NCBI RefSeq assembly: GCF_002352765.1
Contig: NZ_KZ293963.1
Coordinates: 1,448,368 to 1,512,367 of the forward strand
Direction of reading: 5' to 3'
From: Alteribacter populi
GTDB lineage: Bacteria > Bacillota > Bacilli > Bacillales > Salisediminibacteriaceae
DNA: 64,000 nt
Below, in pieces: positions 18,801-27,070 of the stretch. The stretch's first letter is position 1. The number at the start of each line of letters is the position of its first letter. The notes under the pieces are model-generated. The model made no database searches, had not been told where the DNA came from, and was given only the letters and a program-made list of their open reading frames with translations. The position numbers were made by a program, and so were the translations under genes.

Positions 18801-19311
18801 CAATAGACCCGACACCTTCGACTTTTAAAAGTTCTTGTTCAAGGTCTGAAACAAGCTCAGTAAGCTCTTCATTGTCTACTGCCGAAGATAAAGAAAGCTG
18901 AATAATCGGGAACTGAGATGGATCAAATTTTAAAAAACGCGGGTCTCCCGTATCATTTGGGAGAGGTGTCTGATTCATCCTCGCTAAGATGTCATTTTCT
19001 ATATCATCAATGGAAGTGGCCCAGGAAAATTCTAATAACGTTAAAGAAGAGCCTTCCATGGATATCGAACTAATATTATTAAGTCCAGGAAGCGTTGACA
19101 AGCTCTCTTCCATCGGCCGTGACACTTGATCAACGACCTCTTGTGGCGCTGCATCATCGTAACTAACGACAACCGCTCCAATCGGAGGGTCAATATCAGG
19201 GATCAGTTTTAACGGGATATTCGTAAGGGAAATAACCCCAAGTAGTAAAAATAACGTCATGGCTACAAGTGTAAATATCGGTCTGCGAATCGAAAAGTTC
19301 GTCAGTTTCAT
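15859..19311 (-). CDS. RND superfamily efflux transporter
   Basis: 1150 aa, longer than AcrB-type pumps (~1040). It begins NFSIRRPIFTLVAMTLFLLLG, as in SwrC/AcrB proteins. It has two sets of membrane helices, two large extracellular loops, and the proton-relay Asp in GIGMLVDNSIVVIENIYRH. It should expel drugs, lipopeptides or detergents using the proton or sodium gradient. The last ~110 residues are an acidic/polar cytoplasmic tail not usual in the family. Its ATG overlaps the stop of the marR-type gene by four bases, so the two are translationally coupled. Confidence 0.92.
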   Translation of the reverse strand: MKLTNFSIRRPIFTLVAMTLFLLLGVISLTNIPLKLIPDIDPPIGAVVVSYDDAAPQEVVDQVSRPMEESLSTLPGLNNISSISMEGSSLTLLEFSWATSIDDIENDILARMNQTPLPNDTGDPRFLKFDPSQFPIIQLSLSSAVDNEELTELVSDLEQELLKVEGVGSIDTEGDLVDEIQIQLNQDDLESYGLAQNEVVSAIQAHNVTQPGGNVRSDDLELTTRVLFELTTVEDIENIVVSVDPETGDDVTVADVGTVELTPESADVITRTNQDTSILLSVQQQADANTAQVSRQFNERLEELLEGERYSDIDTAMLFDQGDFIEEAISNVSMALIAGGVFAMLVLFMFLRSFKTPLLIGIAIPFSVIVTFVLLYFTNFSLNIMTLGGLALGIGMLVDNSIVVIENIYRHLSMKKDPVQAAKDGAKEVAGAITASTLTTVSVFLPVIFITGIVGNLFREFALTVSFSLFASLAVALTVVPMLAARFLKAPRENVEEKRQKSGFIKAFDRSARWSLRHRFGVLVLTFLLLVGGAFGVSTVGTEFLPATDEGFFQVEIEMENGTPLEDTLAVLENVEEVLDGEAEIQDYTSVAGSGGQEDSVMGSGSGDEGFIYVSMVPVSERNDSTAEFAESLRRDIERAAEDAEEVSIQLEASFGGNPNTFTFNVSDTNTNRLDQAVEEIYDELADMSEFQEVNNDRTDTVREVQIQIDDEAAREEGFMPAEVANSVNTIMRGTVASQIITDDNDVYEVKVQYQEEFVEDIDSLEDLLIRNNQGEFVALGDITTIEEGDGPAQINRINQEDAVQFTLQYGTDYNLGEIGQLVQNTIDDLGLDEETTVSFTGDQELLEDAIGDLVLALILAIVFVYLVLSAQFESLRYPFVIMFSVPLVVIGVAIGLTVTRTPVSVTGFIGLIVLAGIVVNNAIVLVDYINKRKEAGMRSYDAIIEGVKDRARPILMTATTTILGLVPLALGIGEGTELQQPLAITVISGLISGTFLTLFFIPVIYSFFDKETRNLNKKYVTPDGQIIPAYLLDEKYTPDQGNTRQQMISGVDEEQEALDFSEFYREENKPSSEEQSHRYLNQSYDISLPEVESTDLDYEEEKPFIYDENDPPELPSRKSRHKGNDMSKDDLLNLLERIVERNKRKKDNE

Positions 19312-19757
19312 ACGTTTTTCCCTTCTTTCTCTTCAATCATGATGTCACGCAACTGTTTATAAACATCACGAAAATGGATAAGGTCTTCTCTTGGAATCTT
19401 CATCAAGTACCTACTAATGATCGTTTGTCTCGTATGTTCCATATGTTCAAGAAGCAAGTCTCCTTCATCATCCAATTCAAAAGGAACCGTTCTACGGTTT
19501 TTTTCATCTAAAGAACGTTTTACTAATCCTAACTGCTCCAGCTTGGATAACAGTTGACTTACTGCACTAGGGGAAATGTTTAAATGAAAAGCTAAATCCT
19601 TTACGTACTTCACATCATGCCTGCCGATTAAATAAATAATCATTTGTTGATTTGACGAGAGTTTGTTGTCATATTCTGAGCCAAATTCATGCTGGATCAT
19701 CATCATGACATCAACAACAAGCTGCTCAATTTCTAAAATGGTTTGCTCGCTTTCCAT
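19308..19757 (-). CDS. MarR family regulator of the RND pump
   Basis: 149 aa winged-helix protein. The DNA-binding segment is YVKDLAFHLNISPSAVSQLL followed by the wing NRRTVPFELDDEG. ATG 19757 follows AAGGGAG. It is first in a two-gene operon with the RND transporter. A perfect 13-bp inverted repeat lies directly on the promoter upstream, so it very probably represses its own operon and is relieved by a pump substrate. Confidence 0.9.
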   Translation of the reverse strand: MESEQTILEIEQLVVDVMMMIQHEFGSEYDNKLSSNQQMIIYLIGRHDVKYVKDLAFHLNISPSAVSQLLSKLEQLGLVKRSLDEKNRRTVPFELDDEGDLLLEHMEHTRQTIISRYLMKIPREDLIHFRDVYKQLRDIMIEEKEGKNV

Positions 19758-19802
19758 CTTTATCTCCCTTTCGTAATCAGTCACAGTATGTAAAATCAAA
19801 CA

Positions 19803-19831
19803 TTAAGAAAGTTAACCATTAACTTTCTTAA
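19803..19831. promoter_or_regulatory. MarR-type operator, perfect inverted repeat
   Basis: TTAAGAAAGTTAA (19803-19815) and its exact reverse complement (19819-19831) are separated by CCA. The dyad starts at the -10 box and covers the expected transcription start of the marR-RND operon. Confidence 0.82.
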
Positions 19832-19860
19832 CTATAATTGTTGATGGATTTCCATGTCAA
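19831..19860 (-). promoter_or_regulatory. Sigma-A promoter of the marR-RND operon
   Basis: On the minus strand, -35 is TTGACA (19860-19855) and -10 is TATAGT (19836-19831), with an 18-bp spacer. The -10 overlaps the operator edge. Confidence 0.8.
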
Positions 19861-19940
19861 TGAATACTTCATGAATAAATTGTGACACATATAACACTAC
19901 ATATCTACGTAGGTGTATGGTCCTCTTTTTTGAAAAACTA

Positions 19941-19975
19941 AAGCACCTCCCATTATTTCTGAGAGGTGCTCTTTT
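19941..19975. terminator. Hairpin terminator downstream of iadA
   Basis: AGCACCTC pairs with GAGGTGCT, with TTAGTTTTT after it on the minus strand and CTTTT on the plus strand. It stands between iadA and the marR promoter. Confidence 0.65.
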
Positions 19976-20035
19976 AGGTTATGGCTTCTTTATAAAGGCT
20001 GTTTTCTATGTGATTGTTGGTTTTATATAGAAGGC

Positions 20036-20076
20036 GCTACAGGCGGACGCTTTCCGCGGGAGTCGCCGCCTTTCGC
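20036..20076. repeat. GGCGGACGCTTTCCGCGGG-type intergenic repeat
   Basis: GCTACAGGCGGACGCTTTCC leads into GCGGGAGTCGCCGCC. A related copy with an altered centre is at 21550-21608. The same core, in the other orientation, ends the repeats at 38920-39110 and 40480-40592. Confidence 0.7.
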
Positions 20077-20149
20077 TTTTTCGTACTTATTTTTAAAGAA
20101 CAACGAAGTTTGCGAAACCAGCGTTTATAAAAGATGTTGTTATATTTTT

Positions 20150-21325
20150 TTAATCTTCAAACGTTCCTTTGCGGATGTGGCCCCCATCCTTCATCATCCA
20201 CTCCCCTTTGGCCATAACACTGTCGATTGTTAGTTCGTCGCTAGATACAAGAAGAAGATCCGCATCAAACCCAGCACCGACTTTACCTTTTCTCGCCAAT
20301 TTATAAGCGTGAGCTACATTGGAGGTAGCAACGCGAATCGCTGTTTCAAAAGGAATTTCTCCTTCAAGAACACTATCGCGAATTTCGTTGTAAAGACTAA
20401 CCACTCTACCTATTTTCAGCCCCACTAAATTTCGGTTTTCGTCGAATTGAGGTAAACTTCCTTGGCCATCGGAGGTAAAAGTGATTTGTTCAATCGGAAC
20501 GCCTTCATCGAGCATTCGCTTCAATCCACGACTGCATTTCGTTTTATCGCTTTCAAGAAATTCCTTTGCAGTACTCGTAGTAAAGTCGACATACCCTCCC
20601 TTTTTTGCAAATGCAATTCCTGCTTCTAGCAATGCTTCATTTCGGTTAATATGTGTAGGAACGAATTGTGTGATCGGAATCTCAGTTGTACTGACTACCT
20701 CCTCTATTAATTTTAACCGGTCAGGACTATCTCCTAAGTGAACATTGACAACACCTGCTTTTCCGGAAAGAATCCCGCCAACTCTCGCTTCACTCGCAAT
20801 CCGAGCGAGCTCGTCACGAGTAGGTTGGGACGAGCGGTGATCAGAAATTGCGATTTCTCCTGCACCGATAATTTCTTCCACAAGCATAATATCCTGCTCA
20901 ATTGAGCCTGTCAGCGTTTTGACCGGTACTTGATAGGAACCTGTCTGGCAATAACAGCTGATTCCTTCCTCTTTTAACCCTTTTGCTTTTGCAATAAGGT
21001 TCGTCATTGTTCGTGTCGTACCATCGGTCCCAATTACGCCGATAACCGTTGTCACGCCCCCACTTATACAATCTGACAACATTAATTCAGGCGTCCGCGT
21101 CTTAAAACTTCCTTCGCCTCCGCCCCCTGTAATATGTACATGAGAATCAATAAGTCCTGGCATCATTTTTTTATTAGATCCATCGATAATCTCAAGTAGA
21201 TTTGAGTCAAGGCGAATGTCGATCTGATCTTCCACTGATGCTATACGTCCGTCAGCAATAAGAACATCTTTGACCCCTAAATAATCCGGGGAATATACGT
21301 TTACATTTTTAATTAACTTGAGCAA
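20150..21325 (-). CDS. iadA: Isoaspartyl dipeptidase (beta-aspartyl-peptidase)
   Basis: 391 aa amidohydrolase-fold zinc peptidase that cleaves isoaspartyl dipeptides from damaged proteins. Metal-site features are visible: MPGLIDSHVHITGGGGEG (first HxH), a VNVHLGDSP segment, QFVPTHINRN, and a late FTSDGQGSLPQF Asp. TTG 21325 (giving MLKLIKNVNVYSP) fits the preceding AGGTGG better than the in-frame GTG at 21334. It is monocistronic, followed by a hairpin. Confidence 0.92.
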   Translation of the reverse strand: MLKLIKNVNVYSPDYLGVKDVLIADGRIASVEDQIDIRLDSNLLEIIDGSNKKMMPGLIDSHVHITGGGGEGSFKTRTPELMLSDCISGGVTTVIGVIGTDGTTRTMTNLIAKAKGLKEEGISCYCQTGSYQVPVKTLTGSIEQDIMLVEEIIGAGEIAISDHRSSQPTRDELARIASEARVGGILSGKAGVVNVHLGDSPDRLKLIEEVVSTTEIPITQFVPTHINRNEALLEAGIAFAKKGGYVDFTTSTAKEFLESDKTKCSRGLKRMLDEGVPIEQITFTSDGQGSLPQFDENRNLVGLKIGRVVSLYNEIRDSVLEGEIPFETAIRVATSNVAHAYKLARKGKVGAGFDADLLLVSSDELTIDSVMAKGEWMMKDGGHIRKGTFED

Positions 21326-21549
21326 CCTCTCCACCTGCTTTCAAGTATACTGTAATCAAGGGCAAGCATGCGCTTGCCTAACGCTCAAAAAACAAATAGC
21401 AACAATCGTTTAGAAAAGAGCCTTTTCAAAATTATCACTGTATTCAGTATCTCATTTGAAAGGACAATAAGAAAGACCGCATAGCGGCCTTTTGTTAAAG
21501 CAGTTTCCTATAAGATTATGGCTTTTTAATAAGATAAGATCTTCGCTCG

Positions 21550-21608
21550 AATTCCGCTACAGGCGGACGCTTTCACCCCAGGGCAACGCTGGAGTCACCG
21601 CCTCTCGC
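21550..21608. repeat. GGCGGACGCTTTC-type intergenic repeat, variant copy
   Basis: It shares CGCTACAGGCGGACGCTTTC and the GGAGTC.CCGCC end with 20036-20076, but the centre is replaced by ACCCCAGGGCAACGCT. The rest of 21335-21629 holds only a remnant of the GGCTCTTTTC/AACAATCG repeat (21383-21425) and a short hairpin at 21475. Confidence 0.6.
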
Positions 21609-21620
21609 CCTTTCGTTTTA

Positions 21621-21982
21621 TAAATCAATATGAGTATGTCATTAGCTCAGAAATCATTCATATGAGAAGCATATTATACTTCCGCAGAAGTGTCGTGGTC
21701 TCTTCGGGCCTTTATAACTAAGGCTGTTTTCTAAAAGATTGTTGTTCTTGACACAAAATATATAAACTGCGACATAGAAGTAGATTGATTTCCGCTCCGG
21801 ACAGTCGCTTTCCGCGGAAAGCGTAGTGTATTTCCGAAGCTGTAAGTGATGTCGCAGTTTATTTCAGCTGCGAAGATTAAAAGCAACAATACATACGAAA
21901 AGAGCCATAATTAAAAGTGAAATATTAAACATGTCTCATGCCTTCATAATTCTGAGCAAAGGGGATAATCATTTAAATCAAT
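21621..21982. mobile_element. MITE-like element copy 1 with 9-bp target duplication
   Basis: The element proper is 21630-21973 (344 bp), flanked by TAAATCAAT at 21621-21629 and 21974-21982. The ends are imperfect inverted repeats (ATGAGTATGTCATTAGCTCA against ATGATTATCCCCTTTGCTCA, both then GAA; 18 of 23 match). Inside are ATAAACTGCGACAT/ATGTCGCAGTTTAT arms (21762-21775 and 21849-21862) and the palindrome CGCTTTCCGCGGAAAGCG. There is no coding capacity. Copies 2 and 3 are at 27510 and 31240 in the same orientation. Confidence 0.85.
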
Positions 21983-22107
21983 AACGACAATCTATGCAAA
22001 AGGTGCCTTTATTAAAAACAGAATTAATTTTCGCCGTATATTTTAAAGTCTCAGGAATGCTTTTCCCTAGAGACGAGAGGCGTGAAGGTAGCTGTCCTCT
22101 ATATAAA

Positions 22108-22142
22108 TAAAGAAAGCTGACAGGAAAAATCAGCTTTCTCAC
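22108..22142 (-). terminator. Terminator of the three-helix membrane gene
   Basis: AGAAAGCTGA pairs with TCAGCTTTCT around CAGGAAAAA, and CTTTATTTAT follows on the minus strand. Confidence 0.7.
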
Positions 22143-22170
22143 TTTACGTATTCATTTACTTCAAAAAAAC

Positions 22171-22446
22171 TTACCCGCCGATCGTATAGAAGACAAAAAT
22201 AAAAATGATCGAAATAGCTCCGAGAACCGCCATTGAAAAGTTTTTAAGTTTAGGTGTCTTCAATACATATGCCACAAAAGCGATAAGTACAACGATAATA
22301 GCAAAAAACAAGATGCCATCTACAATTGGATGAATCAACGTTCCCTGTATTGTCGTTTCTTGATAAATAGGAAAATTAACTAGTAATGCCACACTCCAAA
22401 ACAGTACTAAAAACCCTGAAAAACCAACAATCAAACGTGCCAACAT
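22171..22446 (-). CDS. Small three-helix membrane protein
   Basis: 91 aa, almost entirely hydrophobic. There are three predicted helices, at about 2-24, 42-63 and 70-89, with a short charged hinge (KTPKLKN) between the last two. GAGGAAGAGG precedes three possible in-frame starts (GTG, ATG, ATG), and I chose the last for spacing. The family is unknown. It is divergent from the sensor kinase gene. Confidence 0.6.
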   Translation of the reverse strand: MLARLIVGFSGFLVLFWSVALLVNFPIYQETTIQGTLIHPIVDGILFFAIIVVLIAFVAYVLKTPKLKNFSMAVLGAISIIFIFVFYTIGG

Positions 22447-22575
22447 CATCACCTCTTCCTCTTGAAATTACGTGTATTTTCTGTATTTTTTGACAAATTC
22501 AATAGATTATTATTGTATTTGCTCATGATTATTCGTACAATTAAGGAAAGTTCTGGAGAGTTGGGAGCGTTCCTC

Positions 22576-23880
22576 ATGAGCATGTTTAAGGATTTTTTAC
22601 ATAACTTATTTTATATTTTAACTCCCATTTTTATTTATGTCAGCTTTTGGAAAGGGGTTGGTTTTCATCGTAACCGAAAATTAACTTCTTTATTCATATT
22701 CCTTTTATGTCTTAGCTCTATGATTTTGTCAATGACGTTTCCGGTATACATAGGTGAGAGTACAACCTTTGACCTACGTCACGTCCCACTAATCATTGGT
22801 ACCATTTATGGAGGATGGCGAGTCGGTTTATCTCTATTAATTGCTCAAATCACTTACCGGATCGCCTTTATTGGAACAGAGGGTCTTTTCCTTTCGGTCT
22901 ATTTAGCTTTTTTATGCTTTATTCTCTTTTACATATTCTCTAAGTATCACATAACCATGAGTCTAAAACGTAAAATGATTTATTTCATGCTTACGTTAAT
23001 TTTGATAACATCTTTAACCTTTGTGCTTCCATCGAATCGCTTTGCAGATAACCGGCTGGAGATTATCTCTTATATGTCTGAGTCTTTCGGGGTGTATGCG
23101 GTCGTCTTCTCGCTTGTCATCTATTTAATAGAACGGATCCGAATCAATGAACGGTTAAAATCTGACTTACGAAAAAGTGAACAGCTCCGTCTAGTTAGTG
23201 AGCTTGCTGCTTCTGTTGCCCATGAGGTCCGTAATCCTATGACGGTAGCAAGAGGGTTCATACAGCTTATTCATTCCAATGCGAACATCTCAAATAATGA
23301 ACGAAAATACTTACAGCTTACTCTATCAGAACTTGACCGGGCACAATCGATCATCAGTGATTATTTATCTTTAGCTAAATCAAAGAAAAGCGAATTACAG
23401 ACGATTAATATAACCTATACACTAGATAAAGTTCGCCACACCATTCAAGCTTATGCATTAATGAACAATGTGTCTGTGTATTTGGATGTCCCTTCCCAAC
23501 TAAAGATTAATGGCGATGAAAAAGAACTCACACAAGTGATCTTAAATATTGCAAAAAATGCGATTGAAGCAATGCCTGAAGGAGGCAGTTTGTTTCTTTC
23601 AGCAAGTCACACAGGTCAGAATGTTCGAGTTAAAATAGCGGATACCGGAACAGGAATGACGAAGGAGGAAGTCAATCAGCTTGGTACGGCCTATTACTCG
23701 ACAAAAGAAAAAGGAACCGGCCTCGGATTGATGGTTTCATTTAATATTATTCGTTCCTGGGGCGGTCATATTCAAGTCAATAGCCAAATTAATAAAGGTA
23801 CCGAATTTTTGATCACACTTCCGACAGTAGTTGAGATCAAAGATGAGCACGAAACTGCCTTATCGTCATATAATTCGTAA
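22576..23880 (+). CDS. Membrane sensor histidine kinase, KinB/LytS-like input
   Basis: 434 aa. Five or six N-terminal helices (residues ~10-185) resemble the 5TMR-LYT sensor (LRHVPLIIGTIYGGWRVG). The HisKA phosphorylation box is ASVAHEVRNPMTVARGFIQ. The ATPase domain has the N box NIAKNAIEAMPEGG, G1 DTGTGM and G2 GTGLGL. ATG 22576 follows GGGAG at 8 bases; the open frame reaches back to 22462. No response regulator is adjacent, as expected for a kinase feeding the sporulation phosphorelay like KinB. That role is inference. Confidence 0.85.
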   Translation: MSMFKDFLHNLFYILTPIFIYVSFWKGVGFHRNRKLTSLFIFLLCLSSMILSMTFPVYIGESTTFDLRHVPLIIGTIYGGWRVGLSLLIAQITYRIAFIGTEGLFLSVYLAFLCFILFYIFSKYHITMSLKRKMIYFMLTLILITSLTFVLPSNRFADNRLEIISYMSESFGVYAVVFSLVIYLIERIRINERLKSDLRKSEQLRLVSELAASVAHEVRNPMTVARGFIQLIHSNANISNNERKYLQLTLSELDRAQSIISDYLSLAKSKKSELQTINITYTLDKVRHTIQAYALMNNVSVYLDVPSQLKINGDEKELTQVILNIAKNAIEAMPEGGSLFLSASHTGQNVRVKIADTGTGMTKEEVNQLGTAYYSTKEKGTGLGLMVSFNIIRSWGGHIQVNSQINKGTEFLITLPTVVEIKDEHETALSSYNS

Positions 23881-23927
23881 ATATTATTGATCCATCTTGA
23901 GCGTTTTGCCACACACAAACTTAGGCC

Positions 23928-23959
23928 AAAAAAGCGATCCCTTCATGGGATCGCTTTTT
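23928..23959. terminator. Bidirectional intrinsic terminator
   Basis: AAAAAAGCGATCCC pairs with GGGATCGCTTTTT around TTCAT, between the convergent kinase and thioredoxin-like genes. Confidence 0.9.
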
Positions 23960-23961
23960 AA

Positions 23962-24438
23962 CTATTCTTCATTTAACACGACTTGATCATAGAAGAGTTC
24001 ATAGGTTGGTTCTTCTGCCCCTCCATAAATACGGTCCACTTCTTCGCCATTTTCATAATGAACGACTGTTGGTGTTCCTTCGATATCATAATGGTTAAAA
24101 CCGTCTTGGAACTCCAATAAGTTAAATAAATGTAAGTCGATACCTTTATCCTCAGCTAACGGTACCAAAACAGGAGAAACTTCTTGACACACATGGCAAG
24201 CAGGACTATAGAAGTAAACTGTAAAGTCTTCTTCACCTTCAATCTTCTCATCTAATTCTTCGGGAAGAATGACATTACTGTAGATTGGATTATCCAGTTG
24301 ATCGATTGTTTCTTGGTGAAGCCGATCTTTTCCAAATGGGTTCCCTTCCGACTGCTGTTGGTTTTGATTAGATGTAATGAATGCTAAAGCACCGAAAATA
24401 GCAATAACAGCAACACCGAACAAAATAAGCTTTTTCAT
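23962..24438 (-). CDS. Membrane-anchored thioredoxin-like protein
   Basis: 158 aa. An N-terminal hydrophobic anchor (residues 3-22) is followed by a thioredoxin-fold domain with active-site CHVC in YFYSPACHVCQEVSPVL and the cis-Pro loop in IEGTPTVVHYENG. It should act outside the membrane in thiol-disulfide exchange. It lies 5 bp behind the DsbB-type gene, so the pair probably forms an oxidising system with this protein as the DsbA-like partner, although it is shorter than BdbD. ATG 24438 follows AAAGGAGTGATCATC. Confidence 0.85.
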   Translation of the reverse strand: MKKLILFGVAVIAIFGALAFITSNQNQQQSEGNPFGKDRLHQETIDQLDNPIYSNVILPEELDEKIEGEEDFTVYFYSPACHVCQEVSPVLVPLAEDKGIDLHLFNLLEFQDGFNHYDIEGTPTVVHYENGEEVDRIYGGAEEPTYELFYDQVVLNEE

Positions 24439-24443
24439 GATGA

Positions 24444-24872
24444 TCACTCCTTTGACTTAAAGATTACATAAATCATTAATAATGTAATAGAAGAAAATGC
24501 AACCAATGCTAGAAATGGGATCGTAATAAATCCTGCCACATTTATATATTCAGCGTGACAGGGGATCACACCACATGCATTTGACGATTCTGCGAGGGCA
24601 GGCACTTTCTGTATAAAATAATGATAGAGCGACACCCCCATACCAATTATACTGATAGGAAGTGAATAGACTGCTTGTCTCACATCTTTTTTTACTGCTG
24701 CAATTGCTAACGTTATCGCTAACGGGTACATAAAGATTCGCTGTACCCAGCACAGCTCGCAAGGAATAAACAGTAATATTTCAGAAAAGTAAAGGGAACC
24801 TAAAGTAGCGATGAACGCAATGCCCCAGGCACAAAACAAAGCATATTCCACTTTTTTATTTTCTGCGTCCAT
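24444..24872 (-). CDS. bdbC: Disulfide bond formation protein BdbC/DsbB
   Basis: 142 aa, four membrane helices. The first periplasm-side pair is CELC in IPCELCWVQRIFMYPL and the second pair is Cys-x4-Cys in NACGVIPCHAEY, the DsbB/BdbC arrangement. It passes electrons from the thiol oxidase to the quinone pool. It has the ribosome binding site AGGAGAGATGGATCT. It is the first gene of a pair with the thioredoxin-like protein. Confidence 0.9.
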   Translation of the reverse strand: MDAENKKVEYALFCAWGIAFIATLGSLYFSEILLFIPCELCWVQRIFMYPLAITLAIAAVKKDVRQAVYSLPISIIGMGVSLYHYFIQKVPALAESSNACGVIPCHAEYINVAGFITIPFLALVAFSSITLLMIYVIFKSKE

Positions 24873-24982
24873 AGATCCATCTCTCCTATTTAACGTATAA
24901 CACTACTATAATACGAAAGAAGAGAAACGTATAGTATACTGCTTTATGTTCACCTATTTGTAAATTTTGCATAAATTCATCA

Positions 24983-26668
24983 TCACGATATTCCAAGCAT
25001 GGTTTCTGCCTTTTTGTCATGTAAAAATTGCTTTACATCATCTGCCATTAAAGGTTTACAATAAAAATACCCCTGCATTTCATTACAATTACTGTCATCA
25101 AGGAATGACATCACTTCTCGAGATTCCACTCCCTCAGCTATGACATTAATATTTAAATTCCTTGCTAGATCAATAATGGAAGTGACAATCGCTTCGTCAT
25201 TAGCATGAATAGAGAGATCCTGAATAAACGACTGGTCAATTTTTAACGTATCAATAGGAAACTTTTTCAAATAACTATAGGTGCAATATCCTGTTCCAAA
25301 ATCATCTATTGAAATCTGTACGCCTTGTTTTTTCAATTTCTCCAAAATTAGGTGACCTTTTGAAAGGTGATAAAGAAGTTGGTTCTCGGTAATTTCTATA
25401 TTTAAAAAAGCCGGGTCCATTTGTGTCGTGCTTAATGTAGCCTTAACATTATCTAGGAATTCCCTATGCTGAAACTGAACAGGTGAAATGTTTACTGACA
25501 TTCTGAGCGTTAAGCCTTCCTCTTTCCATTTATTTGCCTGAAGACAAGACTCTTCAATTACCCATTCACCAATGTCAATAATCAAACCTGTTTCTTCGGC
25601 AATTGGAATAAATTCAGATGGTGGTACAACCCCTAAAACTCTATCCTGCCAGCGGATTAACGCTTCAACTCCGACCACCCGCTTTTGACGGAGATCAATT
25701 TGAGGTTGATAAACAAGATGAAATTGGTTTTCTATTAGAGCCGTCCTCAACCTTTTTTCAATAAGTAATTTCTTTTCATACAAAGAGCAGGCTGTAGAAT
25801 CATACCATGTAAAATTGCATTCAACGGTTTCTTTCGAACAGCGCATCGCCGATCTTGCTTGATCAAGAACGTTCTCAAATGAAATAGCTGGATCTACACA
25901 TTGCGTAATGCCAATGTTTACGGAAAGCTTAATCACCTGTTTGCCTATCGTTACTTCCCGGTTAAAAAGATCAGTTAGTTTCGTTATTAAAGACCGAGGT
26001 GTATCAGGTACGACACATTCATCACTTACTAAACAAAATTCATCGATGCCATAACGGTACACACTCACATCGTTTGTTTGCAGAGATTTTAACCTAACAC
26101 CAACTTCAATTAACAGATCCTCGCTTGAAAACGGTCCTAAATCTTCTAGATAAGACTTAAAACGTTCAATTTCGAAAAAAATTAATGTGAATGATGAGCC
26201 ATTCACTATTTTCTTAGAGATTACTTTTTTTAACGCTTGATGGTTCGGCATAAGTGTAAATTCATCAATCAATACTTCTTTTTTCTTAACCTGGTCATCC
26301 TTTTCATTCAAAGGTTCTTTTTGAAGCACAAACAAAGCGTACCGTTTGCTCGGAGGGGAATTTTCGAAAATTGAAAGAATCGTTCCACTATAGGGATGAA
26401 TAGCACCATTTTCGTTGCGAATCAACATTTCTTTTCTTTCAGTTAAAGAGCGGGATGGAACGTAACCTTCTTCAAATAAGTGATAGTGACTGTTTAAAAC
26501 TTGATGCTTATGTAAACCGGTTACTCGATAAAAAGACTCACTTACGTACTGAATTTTATCCTCAGAATCAATTAAAATAAGGAGAGCTTCTCTATCAAGA
26601 GCTTGATTAAACCGTTCAATGATATACGTCAATTCTTGTTTATCCTTGCCTGTTAAATTATCCAACAT
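24983..26668 (-). CDS. PAS-GGDEF-EAL protein, likely c-di-GMP phosphodiesterase
   Basis: 561 aa, apparently cytoplasmic. A PAS domain covers about residues 15-110, GGDEF about 135-290 and EAL about 300-555. The GGDEF signature is degenerate (YGIDEF), so cyclase activity is doubtful. The EAL domain keeps EALIRW, NISPVQF, IDDFGTGY, KIDQSFI, AEGVES and MQGYFYCKPL, so hydrolysis of c-di-GMP is expected, perhaps with the degenerate GGDEF as a GTP sensor. A hairpin plus intrinsic terminator lies in the leader upstream. ATG 26668 follows GGGTGG. Confidence 0.9.
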   Translation of the reverse strand: MLDNLTGKDKQELTYIIERFNQALDREALLILIDSEDKIQYVSESFYRVTGLHKHQVLNSHYHLFEEGYVPSRSLTERKEMLIRNENGAIHPYSGTILSIFENSPPSKRYALFVLQKEPLNEKDDQVKKKEVLIDEFTLMPNHQALKKVISKKIVNGSSFTLIFFEIERFKSYLEDLGPFSSEDLLIEVGVRLKSLQTNDVSVYRYGIDEFCLVSDECVVPDTPRSLITKLTDLFNREVTIGKQVIKLSVNIGITQCVDPAISFENVLDQARSAMRCSKETVECNFTWYDSTACSLYEKKLLIEKRLRTALIENQFHLVYQPQIDLRQKRVVGVEALIRWQDRVLGVVPPSEFIPIAEETGLIIDIGEWVIEESCLQANKWKEEGLTLRMSVNISPVQFQHREFLDNVKATLSTTQMDPAFLNIEITENQLLYHLSKGHLILEKLKKQGVQISIDDFGTGYCTYSYLKKFPIDTLKIDQSFIQDLSIHANDEAIVTSIIDLARNLNINVIAEGVESREVMSFLDDSNCNEMQGYFYCKPLMADDVKQFLHDKKAETMLGIS

Positions 26669-26761
26669 GAGCGAACCACCCTTTTTGTGATGTATCGATA
26701 AACATTCATGATGACCTTACGTTCGACCGCTATCGTTCCCGTATTTTTTGAATTTTTATCC

Positions 26762-26860
26762 CAAAAACAAAAAACCAACCTTAATAAAACAAAGGTCGGT
26801 TGCACTACCAGCTCCAGTTTATCCAAGTGCCCAAATTTAGACAAACATTCTTCGCTTCCT
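26762..26860 (-). promoter_or_regulatory. Candidate attenuator or riboswitch leader before the GGDEF-EAL gene
   Basis: On the minus strand a GCACT/AGTGC-closed hairpin is followed by a full terminator: AACCGACCTT, a 9-nt loop, AAGGTTGGTT and a T-run (26762-26801). It ends about 95 bp before the start codon with no gene between. GGT in the first hairpin could alternatively pair with ACC at the base of the terminator stem. I do not recognise a known riboswitch class. The rest of 26861-27060 shows nothing clear. Confidence 0.5.
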
Positions 26861-27070
26861 TTTATTGTAATGTAACATTATTGTAATGTTTAGATAACTC
26901 GGCTTTCAAGCGTTTTTTGCTACATTTCCAAAAAACCTATAAATGAACTAGTCGATTCTCATTCATTTTTATATTGTTCTGAAAAATGTCTTTCTTTTTG
27001 TCCGTTTTCTTTTTTTAATAGTCGGGTAACCTTTTAAGTATAGCTTTGTTTTTAGAAAGGAAGTGGCAGA

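Noticed and set aside
26653..26844. 63-codon minus-strand frame before the GGDEF-EAL gene
   Set aside because: It runs straight through the hairpin and terminator of the leader and has no ribosome binding site of note.
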